A DNA stretch of 64,000 bases, taken from assembly GCA_015183035.1 (NCBI GenBank), contig JACZZP010000003.1:1-64000 (forward strand). Reading direction: 5' to 3'. The position numbers were made by a program, and so were the translations under genes. Positions 52,990 through 64,000 of the stretch are shown piece after piece; positions within the stretch are counted from its first letter, which is position 1; the number at the start of each line of letters is the position of its first letter. The stretch is from Meloidogyne chitwoodi (taxonomy: Eukaryota; Nematoda; Chromadorea; Rhabditida; Meloidogynidae). A model generated the notes under the pieces. It was not told where the DNA came from, ran no database searches, and saw only the letters and a program-made list of their open reading frames with translations.

Positions 52990-53356
52990 ATGGCTGTTGA
53001 CGCTCAGCAAATTATTGAACTTATTCTTTGTATTATTTTACCGGTATGTGTTAGTGCCTTAAGGTCTTATATTTCCTTATTTTCAGCCTTTGGCCATTTT
53101 CATTCATGCAAATTCTGATTGCAATGTTCATGTTCTCATATCCATTGTACTTTGGTTTGTTTATTTTATTTTTTATTACATATAAGGTTTTGGTTAAGAG
53201 ACTTTGGTTCTCGGTCAAAAATTTCATTTTTTCAGCTCGAAAGTTGGACTAACTCCTTAAAAATATAATAACCATAAATTTAATTTTTATATTCTCAGTT
53301 TTCTGCTCTGGTTTCCTGCAGTATTACACGCATTATGGTACTGCTTCTTCACTTAA
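52990..53356 (+). CDS. PMP3 / UPF0057 small membrane protein (59 aa)
   Basis: Three exons: 52,990-53,043, 53,087-53,154 and 53,299-53,356, giving 59 residues, which is a normal family length. Two hydrophobic helices are evident (IIELILCIILPPLAIFIHA and VLISIVLCFLLWFPAVLHAL), with the conserved PPLAIF and the WFPAVLHALW ending typical of the RCI2/PMP3 family. In yeast and plants these proteolipids affect membrane potential and salt tolerance; the nematode role is not known. All splice borders are GT-AG and in phase, and the ORF is too short to be noticed without splicing. Confidence 0.88.
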
Positions 53357-54629
53357 GTGAAAACTTGAGTGCCACTAATATCGTATCGGTTTTCAACATC
53401 ATTTTATTTAAAAGAATCTGCTTTACATTAAGTAACTTGAAAACCAAATTTTTAAAGTTGATATTATATATTTTTTTAATTTTTTAAGCGATGACCCTCA
53501 ATATATCGCATTAAGGGTCGCACCTTATTAACATCGCTGCCCCTATCTCTATAAAACTTGAGATATTTGCCTTTATGAAACTGAATAAAGAATAATTTTG
53601 AATTTTAATCATTTTTAATAGTTTTGCCTTATTATCTTTTAAAAGAAGGATTTTTGATCCAAATTTAAAGTATTTTTTAATTTTTTAGCAAAATCTTAAC
53701 TTTATTTATTTAAAGATTCATGTGAAATGTTAGTTATGTAGAAAATAAAATCGGGGGACTAAACATGAAATTTGATCTATATATTTTGTGGATTTGTTGC
53801 AGTGAAAGGGATTATTTTGATGAACTCTGTTTTTAGGACAATTTTAATAGAATAGTACTAAAAATGATTTGGCTGCTCTGGTCAGTTTTCTTATTTAAAA
53901 ATCTTTATCTCCTATTTTCATGATTTAAAAAAAATTTTCTTTATGAAATTTTTCATATTTTGGCGTTTTATGGCACACGCCACAAGTTGATTAACTGCTC
54001 CCAAAACGGGACTAATTTTTATCTTTTGTTTTCTATTTGTTCTTTTATCTAATCCTTTCAATTCGACATCGTTAACAAGGTGACAGACATACTCAAAATT
54101 TGTTGATCACTTACATATAATCAATATTTTACTAATCTTGCCTGTCTACCAATTGTCACCTTGTTTTTTCAAAAAGGCACACTACCCCCGCTATATAACC
54201 ATCTGTTACATGTTTAATCTCTTTAGAAATGTTAAATACAAACATATGAATTCCTCATAAAACTTTAATTAAGACGTTTTTTTCTGTTTATTTTTAATTT
54301 ATTTATTCATTTGTTAGAGAAATCTCTTTTTTTCATTTGTCTCTCTCTACAAGGCCAGACTCTAATAATTAATTTTAAGAAAAAGGTCACTAGAGGCACC
54401 ATTTTTAAAAAGTAAAAAATAGCTTAAATTCTATTTTCTCAATTGTTTATTAGTTTTTATTTTTTAAAAAGGGATATTTTCTCATTATTTTAGACTGCTT
54501 TAATGATTTATTTTTATAAATATTATTATTATAACAACTACTATTTGTTTTCCATATTTTCTTTAGCTTTTGTCATTTTTTCTGGTGGAATAAACCGTTT
54601 TGCAAGGAAAGCTGTTGAATGCTTTTGGA
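53357..54629. other. Intergenic region with short inverted-repeat element
   Basis: About 1.3 kb without a recognised gene. At 54,074-54,165 the 12-bp termini aacaaggtgaca and tgtcaccttgtt are perfect inverted repeats enclosing 68 bp, the size and shape of a very small MITE or fold-back element. Confidence 0.5.
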
Positions 54630-57600
54630 ATGAGCCGTATTCTAAAAATGAGAAATAATGGAAGAAAACGTGGAGGAAATGAATGTGTTAATATTCCAAT
54701 GGCAAGGGATGAGTTGGATTGGTTAGTTTTTTATATTTTTTATATTGCATAATTAAAATTGGTGTCAGTTTTTGAGTAATTTTTGAACACCTTTTTTTAA
54801 AACGCCAAAACTCTAGTGAACATTTTTTTTTAAATTGTGTTTTGATTCTTGTGACGTTCACATTATGTCACTCGTTCCATCCATTTTTATTTTCACTTTT
54901 TACATATGGGGGATCAAAAGTTAAAAAAGTAACGGCTTATGCTCCTCAGTGTTCTCAAAATAAAGCGATTTTTCACTTTTTATGTTTTTGCATAAAAATT
55001 CGTCTCAATCAAAGGCGAAAAATCCCATTAAGTCACAACATCCTTTTTTATTCAACTTTTTTTTTTTAATTTTTTCTTTTTAAAGCATGCCATCTGCCAT
55101 TTTAAAACTAGAAGAACAACAAAGGCAAAATCAAGAAAATGGAAATATTCAACACAATCAACAATGGCAACGTCGTCTTTCACCTCTAAAAAGAAGACCT
55201 TCATTTTTTGGGGGAGCAGGAACATCATCATCGTCAGTTTCCCCTCAAAGAGGATTGTCACCAGAGAGAAAATGGTTGCCTCAATTATTATTGCCTTTAC
55301 TTTCAAAAACTTCAACAACAAATGGAAATGAAAAAATGGATGGAAATGGAACAAATTCTCTTCAAGAAGCGTGGGAATCTTTAAAAAATGGAAATACAAT
55401 AATGGACAGAAATTGTGATGATGATAATATTGAAAAACAAAAAACTCAAAAACAGTCAAATAAATACAAAAATGAAGAGCTAATGGACATGAGGTTAAAT
55501 TTTTGATGGTTAATTTACCTTTAGGCAGTTCACCTTATACTACAATTCACCTTTAAAGAAAATTAAGATGATGGGAGAGTTTGTCCTCTTCCACACAGTT
55601 CGACAAAATCTATGAGGTGAATTGCATTGTTAGGTGAAACGTCATTTTAAAAATGAAAAATTGAAGCTAATATTAGAGATCCTCTAAAAAGATAAAAAAA
55701 AGTGAATATTTTCTTAATATTATTTTTGCCAATTTTTTGACAAATTTTTTCTATTTATAACTTACTATTAATTTTCAAAATTTTTACACAGATTATCTGC
55801 CTCTTTATCTCCTCAAAAAAACAACAACAAAAATAATTCTAAATATATTTCTTCACAAAACACCTTTCAATCCCCAATTACTTCAATAAACTGTGAATTA
55901 CCTCCTAAAAGTACTACTTCAAATAAAAATTTAAAAACCTCAGAAATGTTAAGAAATAATAATGGATTTATACAAAATGGACAAAATATTCCAAAAAAGC
56001 CATTACCAAAACCAAGGCAAAAACAAGAAGAAAAAAATATACAAGAAAAACAACAAAAAGATGATAAGAACATAAAAACAACAGAACAACAAGTTGATGA
56101 TGAAGAAGCAATGTCCACATCAATTTTAGCTAGTGCGTCTTGGTATAGAGATAGTAAGGGAAGGACTGGTTATAGACCTCAATCAGAACAAACGTCTGGA
56201 TCTCGTATTCAAAACAGCCCAGTTAAAATGCTTTCAAATAAAACTCAAAGTCTGATTGATGCTCATTCTGTTTTAGATATTAAAAGCAAGGTTTATTTTT
56301 TAAATTATTTAGAAATAAGATTTATTATATAATTGGGGACTTCTTCTCTGACCAATATGACTTTTTTCCCTTTAATCAAATTAAGTGGGCAAAATATCCA
56401 AAAATTTTTTAAAAGAATAATTAAAAAATAAACATTTTAGAACCATGCATTTTCCAACAATAAAAATTTTAACAATTTACTTCCGCAACTTCTCAGACAT
56501 ACAACAACACATCCAAATACATCATTTGGTGATCAAATTTTTTTAAATAATCTTTCTTGTAATATAAGAGGAGAACATTCTTCACCACCAAGAATGTTAA
56601 GAAGAACAAATAAAAGTAAAGAATTAATTAAAGAAGAAGAAAATGATTTTTCAAATTATTTTAATTTATTTAAAGAAGAAAAATTGAAAAAAAATAATTT
56701 TTTAAATAATTCACCAATTGAAGAAATGGAACGTTTAGTTGAACAATTATCACATTCAAAGAGCGGATATCAGCAACAACAACAACCTCAAAAAATGGTT
56801 AAATTTGCAGAAACTGTTCAGGTTAAAGATTAAGAATCTTTTTATTTTTTATTTTTTTGTAGATCAACGAAATTGAAAAATTCGAAGGAAGCAGTACTTC
56901 AAGTAATAATTCTTGTGCTTCTTCTTCTTCCACATTATCAAACCATTCTTTTGACAATATTGAGGATATTGTTAATGAAGAAAGTTCTCCAAAAATTGAG
57001 GAAAATAATTTAATAAAAAATAAAAAAGAAGAAAAGCGGGAAAAGATGTTAATAAATGGTGTTAATGGACGACAAAAAAGTTAGGAAATTTTTAATCCTA
57101 GTTGAATAGTAATACCAAATGATCGGTCCTTACAAAATAGAGGGAACCTCTTTTGATATAATTCCATCAATATGGGCCTTCTTTTGGAGTTTTTTTAATA
57201 TGCCTATGTTTCGTTTTTTGCTTGTCATTTTATGTTTTTATTTTAGAAGAAAGGCAATCTTCAACATCAATAACTGATTCTTCAACAGACGTTGGTCAAG
57301 TTATTGAACAATTTTTTAATCAATGTAATTCAATGAGTATAAAATCAGATTCAGAATTAAAAATTAAAGAAGAAAATTTATATAATAATGAAGACAAAAA
57401 TGTTAAAAATTCTCATTTATTAATAACACCACCAATTGAACAAAGATCTTTTTATGATAATTTAAATGAAGAAGAAGAAGAAAGTGATGAAAAATTAGAT
57501 AAAAAATTAAAAATAAATTATCAAATTAAAAAAGGAGAAAAAGAAGCTGCTTCTTGGTTACATACAAAAGCTAAAGTTATTGCTCAACAAAATTGTGGAC

Positions 57601-58078
57601 CAATTGAATGGAGAAGAGACGGATCACCACGTAGACGAGTACAAATGCTTATAACTTCTGATAATGCTAGACAGGAAAATTTTTATAGGTTAATTATTTA
57701 TTTTTTAAAATTTATTTTAAAAAATAATTGTGTCGGGTTCATTTGTCGATTTTATGAGTTATAAATTTTTAATATTTTTTCTTTTCATTTTTTAGTGTCC
57801 CGATAAATTCAATTAATCAAAGAATACAAGAAACAAAAATGATCCCTTCCTCAACAGTCATTCCATCAACAAAATCTTCAATGACTACGTCAACAACAAT
57901 AAATAATTTTAATATTCAACCAAATTTAAATTTTATTAATAATAATAATATAAAGCATTTGCCTAGACAACATAATCAAATTAAAGAAGAAAATGAAAGA
58001 AGAAAAAATATCAAAAAATATCCTCCTTTTATTATTACTTCAAAAAATACACAAAATAATTGGCCATCAAATTTTTAA
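54630..58078 (+). CDS. Large disordered Asn/Gln/Lys/Ser-rich protein (773 aa), unknown family
   Basis: Seven exons in phase: 54,630-54,721, 55,086-55,493, 55,792-56,290, 56,441-56,821, 56,863-57,079, 57,247-57,688 and 57,796-58,078. The start MSRILKMRNNGRKRGG was chosen because exon 1 joins exon 2 with a Cys codon split across the intron. Composition is strongly biased (Asn, Gln, Lys, Ser). A few better-ordered patches stand out: EAASWLHTKAKVIAQQNCGP then IEWRRDGSPRRRVQM, ASASWYRDSKGRTGYRP, KMVKFAETVQ and KKPLPKPRQKQ (proline-rich, SH3-ligand-like). Predicted to be a scaffold or regulatory protein, but no named family was recognised. Sustained coding phase across seven exons argues that it is real. 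Confidence 0.72.
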
Positions 58079-58731
58079 TGAATTTTTTGTGTTATCTACC
58101 AGCGAGTTGTGTGAAATTTAAACAATGCACCTATTAATTAATTATATTATACAAATTTTTGTTTTTTATAGAGCTTTATCTTTGTATTTTTTTATTTTTT
58201 ATAAAAAATATTTTAAATTTTTTTTATGAATTATTTTCCATGTCATTCATTGCTGGAAGGCATCTCTGTCGCTCAATTAAGGGTTATTTTTTTATTCTTT
58301 TCAATCCAGAAACTTTTAATAAATACATAGCTACCACCTGTTATATATTTATATATAATCTTTAAATAATTATTTCTTCAAGCAATTGATCCACCTTTTA
58401 GTTTAAGCATTAATATGGCTAAATAAAAATTGGAAAAAGCACTATTTTGTAACGAATGTCGACACACGGCTTTTGCACTTTTCCCTTATTTTTTATTATT
58501 TTTTTAAATTATGTTCCAATATATCTTGATCTATTTATTCTTTATTAGTAAGTGAACAAATAAATTAATATTTTGAACAACCTTTTATGTTACAATTTTA
58601 ATTAACCTATCTCAAAAATATCAGCGAGATTTGAGAAGACTTAAGATAAAAGTGTAAAGACCTTCCAGTCCCTTAGGATGTGATTACACTTCCAATTAAT
58701 TAAAAAATTTTAGGTATATAAATATATACTA

Positions 58732-61700
58732 ATGGTTGTTATAGCAGGACAAGTACAAAACCTATTGCAGAAATTTAGACACGATTTTAGATCATTGGTA
58801 TGTTTTTTTAATTATAAGTTTATATAGTCTCTGCTACTGTCATTTTTTAGGAAAGAAAAGGGAATAAATTAAATTATTTATGATAGTTATTATAGTTCGG
58901 TGTGGTCTAGTGGTTAAGGTCCGTGGTTTTCACCTATGTGCTCGGGTTCGATGTTTCCTGGTAACATGTATTTTAGTGCTTGGCTAAATTTGAGAAATTA
59001 TAATTTGAAAAAATTTTAAAATAAATTTAAAATTTTTACAAAAATGTTTTAGATTCCCATTCTTGTTTTATGCATTTATACAATTATTGGTGCCATTATT
59101 TTTTTATTAATAGAAGGTCCTAATGAGGAATTTGTTATGAATGAACTTCAAATTGAAAGGGAAAAAGTATTAAAAGTAATATTTAAATTGTATACAAATA
59201 AATATTAAAAAATTAATTTTATTAAAGGAAACTGCCTACCGTTTAAATACAATAAAATCAATGTCTCCAACTCGGGTAGAATTTTTAAAATAATTTTTGC
59301 GTGTTTATGCGTGACTATTAATGTTTATAGGCTTATAATCACACAATTAACACATTAATTTATTATCGAGAAAAACTTGGAGTACACGATGTTAAATTAA
59401 ACGAAACAAAATGGACAATATGGGGGAGTATTTATTTTTCCATGACTGTTTATACTACAATTGGTTATGGAAATATAGTTCCTATAACGACAACTGGAAG
59501 AATTTTGACAATAATTTATGCACTTATTGGGTAGTTTTTTTTAAAGTTTTGAGTAGTTTTAAAATTTTTTAAAAATGTCAAGTATTCCTTTGGCTTTGTT
59601 TGCTTTAATTGCTTTAGGAGGAATGTTCGCAAAAATTTGTTTGCTTGTTTGGCGACTAATTGGACGAATGCTCGGATGTTTTTCGAAGAATTTAGAACGA
59701 AAAGTTGGATAATTGGAATCTTATTTATAATAAAAAAGTTATCAAATAAAATTAAAAATCATTTTTTAAGATGACTATTGCGACTGAAAGTGATCAACAT
59801 TTGGAACGTGAAAAAGGTTCAGAGGAACGTACTACAAATACTTCAGATTCTGGAGATGATACTAATGATGAATTGCTACAAGTAAGAAAACAATAGAGAT
59901 AAAAGTATAGGAAGGAGATTTGATAAAGAAAAATCTTGTTAGTAGAGATCAGAGATCGCAAACCCTATTATCTACTGAATGTTAAGAGCCTATATCTCGA
60001 ATTCTGTACTAAAGATCCGTTTCCTTCATGGCTAGTTCAATTCAGCTTTCAGAGCTCTTCAAAATATGCCAAATTCGACCTATGTTGTCTAGCAAAAAAA
60101 AGCTCCTAAATACAGTATATACATTTCCTATAATTTATCACTGCAATGAAACGTCATTTAAAAGAATTAATTTATTATAAATTGTCGTTTCAATGCCCCA
60201 TCTTACAGTAATTCCTCTCATAATTTTCGGATGTTCATGGGCCTTTTTCTCGAAGTCTGGTTGTAGGATTTTGAATATCCAAAGCTCATTTGATCCAATT
60301 TTTCGAGTTCTTTCCAATGATATATGTCTCATTCAGAACTTACCAATAGTTTTCGAGCTCAAAAATTCTATAAACGCTAAAAATCAGTAACCTATTACGA
60401 ATTCTGGTTGTAATTAGATTCAGTTTTTCGAGCTCTACTGATGATATAATTATCATCAAAAATTCTCCATGGAAAAAGTTCTTCAATTTACACATTCCCC
60501 AATAAAATTATTCAAAGTTTGGGACTTTTATTTCGACTTCTAAAAGTCAGAATTTTCGAATTTTTTGATATCTGATTCAGATATCGAAATCTATAATCTA
60601 TTAAAATCAGACAAATTTGACTTAGAAATTTTTGGCGTTTTATGCCATTTTTTTGTAGGTCGGTTTAGACCTCATATCTCAGTCTAAAAATGTCGTACAG
60701 ACTTTTTTATACTTGCGATTTTAGATCATTGTCTGATCTTTCTTTTAAGACAAAATTTAGGGTTTTTGGCCCATTTAAAAAAAGTAGATACAAAATGAAG
60801 TTTTGGCGTTTTTTGCCCATTCTGGAGTCTATAACTCGAGTTCAAGATTAATTATCTGATTCATTCAAAGCTCATTCGATTTAGCTTTTCGAGCTCTTTT
60901 GAATGATACCATATTTGTAAAATAATGTTTATTTTAAAATATCTTAAAAAAGAAAACATTAACTTTAAATTTATTTTTAGTTCCCAATTTGGTTTTTAAT
61001 TGCTGTTACAATTATTTGGATTTTACTTTGTGCTTATATATTTATGCTTTGGGAAGACACATGGAATTACGGTTGAAACATTTAATAATTATTAAAAAAT
61101 ATAAATAATTTCTTAGGCCTTTCTCTTTATTTTGTGTTGATCTCATTCCTTACAGTTGGTTTTGGTTGGTGATTTTCTTTAATTTTATAATTTAATCTCG
61201 TTAATTAGACCAAATTATATGATTATAGTCTTGCAATTTAGTTGCATTGCGCCTAAGTGGTTTGCGTTGTATGAGTAATACCGTACTTTTATTATTTTGT
61301 TTTTTGTATACTCCGAACCGGCGACTTTGAATTATCCCCTATCCATTTTAATTATTTTTTATTTTCATAAGCAACCCATTTAGTCGCAAAGCCACTTAAT
61401 CGCAACAGTATATTTATAGAATAAATCCCTCACAGGAGATGTAATCCCATCAAAATCAAATTATATAATCCTGGTTGGAATAATGTTGCTAATTGGACTT
61501 GCTTTGGTCTCTACAATGTTAACAATTATACAAAAACAAATTCATGCGTTAGCAGATGATGTTCGCTGTAAAATTGACAAGGATTATCAAAAAGCATTAA
61601 CACAAGTTGGCGATGAAAAAGATGGGGGGTACGAGACACCAATTGAACCAATAGACGGGAGAGAATCTACAGCAGCTTTAGAACAAGGATCTGATAGTTA

Positions 61701-62019
61701 AATTTAATTTAAAAATTAAAATAAAATAATAAATTTAAAGAAAAAGGGGATAAACATTCGTTGGAGGCAGTAGTTTCAAGAATGCCTTGGCGTTCACGAA
61801 TGCTTTACCACGTTATGTCATCCGGTAAATATTTTTTATTCTTAAAATATAGGTTATAGCTTTGCGATTAAATGGACTTTATTTATATTATTTTTAGACA
61901 ATAAAAAACAATTGGTAAAACATGTAAAGCGACGACAACGAATTGGGACAAAATGGGTGCAGACTGACCCTTATCTCCTCGACTCGGTTTTACCTGTTCA
62001 TCAAAGTGCTAATTTTTAA
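58732..62019 (+). CDS. Two-pore-domain potassium channel, TWK family (424 aa)
   Basis: Eleven exons with consistent phase: 58,732-58,797, 59,053-59,175, 59,228-59,275, 59,331-59,530, 59,583-59,703, 59,771-59,881, 60,981-61,071, 61,117-61,164, 61,436-61,696, 61,741-61,824 and 61,898-62,019. It forms a background K+ leak channel. M1 is ILVLCIYTIIGAIIFLLIEG; selectivity filter 1 is TIGYGN (122-127), with NHT and NET glycosylation sequons (Asn82, Asn104) in the M1-P1 loop. M2 is ILTIIYALIGIPLALFALIA; M3 is WFLIAVTIIWILLCAYIFML; filter 2 is TVGFGD (266-271); M4 is ILVGIMLLIGLALVSTMLTI. The C-terminal tail is basic. Two stop-like frame ends at 59,712 and 61,701 disappear when the donors GAAAA|gttgg and GATA|gttaaa are used. 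Intron 1 holds a tRNA remnant, and intron 6 holds satellite-like repeats. Confidence 0.9.
58896..58966 (+). pseudogene. Degenerate tRNA-Glu(TTC)
   Basis: The 5' part (gtggtctagtggttaag) is the D-arm of eukaryotic tRNA-Glu, the anticodon loop reads gttTTCacc, and cgggttcgat is a T-loop. The T-stem and acceptor stem do not pair well (cggtg at the 5' end, cctggtaac at the 3' end), so it is unlikely to be functional. It sits in intron 1 of the TWK channel gene, on the sense strand. Confidence 0.7.
59960..60930. repeat. Dispersed satellite-like repeats in TWK intron 6
   Basis: Diverged copies of the words seen in the left-end satellite recur near 60,030, 60,280, 60,410 and 60,870 (for example gctcattcgatttagctttt then cgagctctt). 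Phrases such as tttttctcgaag and gttcatgggcc also match. Spacing is less regular than at the left end of the window. Confidence 0.7.
61232..61410. repeat. MITE-like inverted-repeat element in TWK intron 8
   Basis: The left terminus (ttgcgcctaagtggtttgcg) and the inverted right terminus (cgcaaagccacttaatcgca) are related inverted repeats enclosing ~130 bp of AT-rich sequence. It lies entirely within the intron between the two parts of the second pore. Confidence 0.6.
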
Positions 62020-62084
62020 CATAAAAGAAATAAAAATTAAAAATATCGGAAATTAAAAAAATTGATGTACTTGGACACTAGGCC

Positions 62085-62176
62085 ATATAAGCGCAAGTCT
62101 GGTATTTTTGAAAAATGATACAAGTATTTTAGCCTTTATAAAGTTTTGCGACTGGATGGACTTGCGCTTATATGGG
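62085..62176. repeat. Short hairpin related to the TTGCGATTAAGTGG family
   Basis: The arms ccatataagcgcaagtc and gacttgcgcttatatgg are near-perfect inverted repeats ~50 bp apart, just 3' of the TWK stop codon. A related word, tttgcgactggatgg, lies within it. Confidence 0.6.
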
Positions 62177-62825
62177 TTAATTTGTATTACCCTATTTTTA
62201 TTATTCTGAATTTATTTTTAGAAAAACAATAAATAGTTAATTTTATTTTTGAATATTTTACAATAAAAAAATAATTAAAAAATAAAATATACCTACAATC
62301 AAATTTCCTTTAACCTTTTGCGCACCAACAAACCAGATTTTTTCACTACTAGTACATTTTCTTTTGACTTTCCTTTTCTACTAATTTATTAAAATAATTA
62401 ATATTTTAATCGCTTTAAAAGAAGTGTGATGAACAGATTTTCATCTGTGAAAGTGCGGATATACTTATTAAAATATTAAAAAAATGAAAAAGGAAAATAT
62501 TTTCAAAGAAAAGGTCTGAATATTCGTTTAGCTTTAATAACTTTATATTTATTTTTTTTTCCGCTTATATGCTTTTCCGCCCATTTTTAGCAAGTCTTTA
62601 ATAAAATGATTGAGCTATAATATCCTCTCATTTATGAGCTTTTTTTGTTTAATTTTTTGTTAACGGTTATTAAATTATTATTTGTTATAAAGTCTTTTTT
62701 ATTGATCCAATTTTCATACCTATAAACAATTATAAAAAAATTAGTTCAAAAAATGACTAAAAAATTTTTTAATAGATTAGTAAAGTGGCAATAGAGTCAA
62801 TAAAATAAAAATGATTAGACTTTCT

Positions 62826-63190
62826 ATAGGTTTGCGATTAAGTGGCCGTGCTCCGGAGAGAATTGCTTATACGAGTATCAACTTACTTTTAGAATTATGT
62901 TTTTCACACAAAAATTAATTGAATTTGTTTATATAATTGGATTATTGATATTTCCGTCTTAAACCAAACGACCTAAAAAACTAACTATTATAATTTATTT
63001 TTATTGTGTAGCGAAAATTTATCTTTTCTTTTTTTTTATTCAGAAGTTAACCCCAATTACTAAAATAAAATGCTTTTTGATTATTTTGATTGCAACGAAT
63101 TTTTCAAAACAAAAATAATGGGGGATTCGATCACTTTTTTCTGTTTAAACACTTTATTTTTTGCGCAAGGCCACTTAATCGCAATCAAAT
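62826..63190. repeat. MITE-like element, 365 bp, TTGCGATTAAGTGGCC termini
   Basis: Termini tttgcgattaagtggcc (62,829 onward) and ggccacttaatcgcaa (to about 63,185) are inverted repeats of ~16 bp with no mismatch in the core. The interior is AT-rich and non-coding. It shares its ends with the element in the TWK intron. Confidence 0.65.
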
Positions 63191-63250
63191 AACTTTAGAA
63201 AATCTAAAAGAAAAACTTTATTAGAACTTCTCAGACATTTTTTTTTTTAA

Positions 63251-64000
63251 ATGTCAAAAATCATATCAACAACATTACTAAATTCTTCACCAATTTGTGC
63301 CATAATTCGTCATTTATATAAACCCCCAATTCTTCGATTATTTTATATTGCTCAAACATTGGCATCTTTTCTTTCATTGATGGCATTAGCTTTTGGAATT
63401 TTACAATTATGTACAAAACAACCAATTCAATTACCTTTAAGTGCTCTTTTAATGATGCTTAATTTATTTGTTGCTTTGTTACTTGCTAATGTTGGTACGT
63501 CAAAATTTTTTTTAACAAAATTCTTTTTTTTTTTAATTTAATTTAAAAGGTGTTGCTCTATCTTCTCTTTACAATTTACACGTGCCTTTAATTAGAATGC
63601 CATCTACTCATTGTTATTGGCTTAGTTTTTCGTTTATTGACTGTTTGGGTATGTCTTTTATGTTGTTTTTTTGATTATTTTAAAGCAATTCGAACACTTT
63701 TGAATGTTTCCTTGTTTGCTACTTATATGGCAGGAGCATGTTTAGCCCTTGAAAGAATGGCTGGCTCACTTCTTTATATTCACAGAACAAAGTCTAAAAG
63801 GGCAATTGCTATATTTTTAGTTGTTTTACAGGTTTATTAAATGTTTGAGTTGAATCCTTTAGTAAATTTTTAAGTGGTTAATTTCAATATTTGTGGCAAT
63901 TCCTCCAAGTTTATCTTCTAATTTATCAACATTTTCATCTCCACATTGTGTCTTATTAACACCTTCACCTACTCAAACTAGACCTCTTTTCTTTGCAATT
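63251..64000 (+). CDS. Serpentine (7TM) chemoreceptor-like protein, 3' end outside window
   Basis: Exons 63,251-63,494, 63,550-63,648, 63,686-63,831 and 63,875 to the window edge join in consistent phase. Hydrophobic segments follow GPCR spacing: LFYIAQTLASFLSLMALAFG, PLSALLMMLNLFVALLLANV, ALSSLYNLH with SFSFIDCL, then LLNVSLFATYMAGACLALER and AIAIFLVVLQWLISIFVAIP. The ALER at the end of the third segment resembles the ER motif of nematode Sra/Srab/Sre-type receptors. A ligand cannot be assigned. About 205 residues are visible of perhaps 330-350. No start-site signal peptide is expected for this class. Family placement within the nematode receptors is inferred. Confidence 0.75.

Noticed and set aside
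55052..55459. 135-residue minus-strand frame opposite the disordered protein
   Set aside because: Antisense shadow of Asn/Gln-rich coding sequence; Phe/His-rich composition is a direct result of this.

Overview
The window is AT-rich nuclear DNA of a nematode, most likely a plant-parasitic (tylenchid, root-knot-like) species. The evidence is the very short introns (about 35-60 bp) interrupting almost every gene, TTTTAG acceptors a few bases upstream of several ATGs (the usual sign of spliced-leader trans-splicing), a TWK-type potassium channel and a nematode chemoreceptor-like gene. The species is inferred. All gene models were built by hand-splicing with phase checks.

Layout. 1-2,410: inverted arrays of a ~168-bp satellite, a decayed HSP70 fragment and a hairpin repeat. 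2,942-3,340 (-): a small secreted peptide precursor. 5,913-8,520 (-): APC4. 8,167-22,004: a striking duplicated block. A 638-bp segment R (5' part of APC4, spacer, last exon of SDHA) occurs three times, alternating with a 5,962-bp segment I that occurs twice (R-I-R-I-R, period exactly 6,600 bp). Segment I is a mosaic of NDUFS2, HSP70, C2H2 zinc-finger and cytoplasmic dynein heavy-chain fragments, all on the minus strand. The HSP70, zinc-finger and dynein parts can be spliced into one uninterrupted reading frame of about 1,368 codons. 21,928-24,881 (-): intact SDHA, whose last exon lies in the third R copy. 25,095-27,457 (+): TFIIH p62. 28,151-33,631 (-): RasGAP. 35,422-37,605 (-): WRAP53/TCAB1. 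39,394-40,340 (+): half-length ZPR1 with a frameshift. 41,053-45,859 (+): three tandem genes for secreted Cys/Pro-rich proteins sharing a signal peptide, a dibasic cleavage site followed by Gln, and a Cys-Cys/Pro-rich mature part. 46,306-47,625 (+): SAM methyltransferase. 47,757-51,331 (+): mitochondrial-type methionyl-tRNA synthetase with an unrelated membrane-protein gene nested antisense in one intron. 52,990-53,356 (+): PMP3/UPF0057 peptide. 54,630-58,078 (+): 773-residue disordered protein. 58,732-62,019 (+): two-pore-domain K+ channel. 63,251-end (+): seven-transmembrane receptor, cut by the window edge.

Most genes are unrelated housekeeping functions (complex II, TFIIH, APC/C, tRNA charging) with no shared pathway. 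The Cys/Pro-rich trio is the one clear functional cluster. The most unusual feature is the R-I-R-I-R block. Its copies look identical wherever they were compared, so it is either a very recent chimeric duplication (for example integration of a circular DNA) or an assembly artefact, and the sequence alone cannot decide between them.
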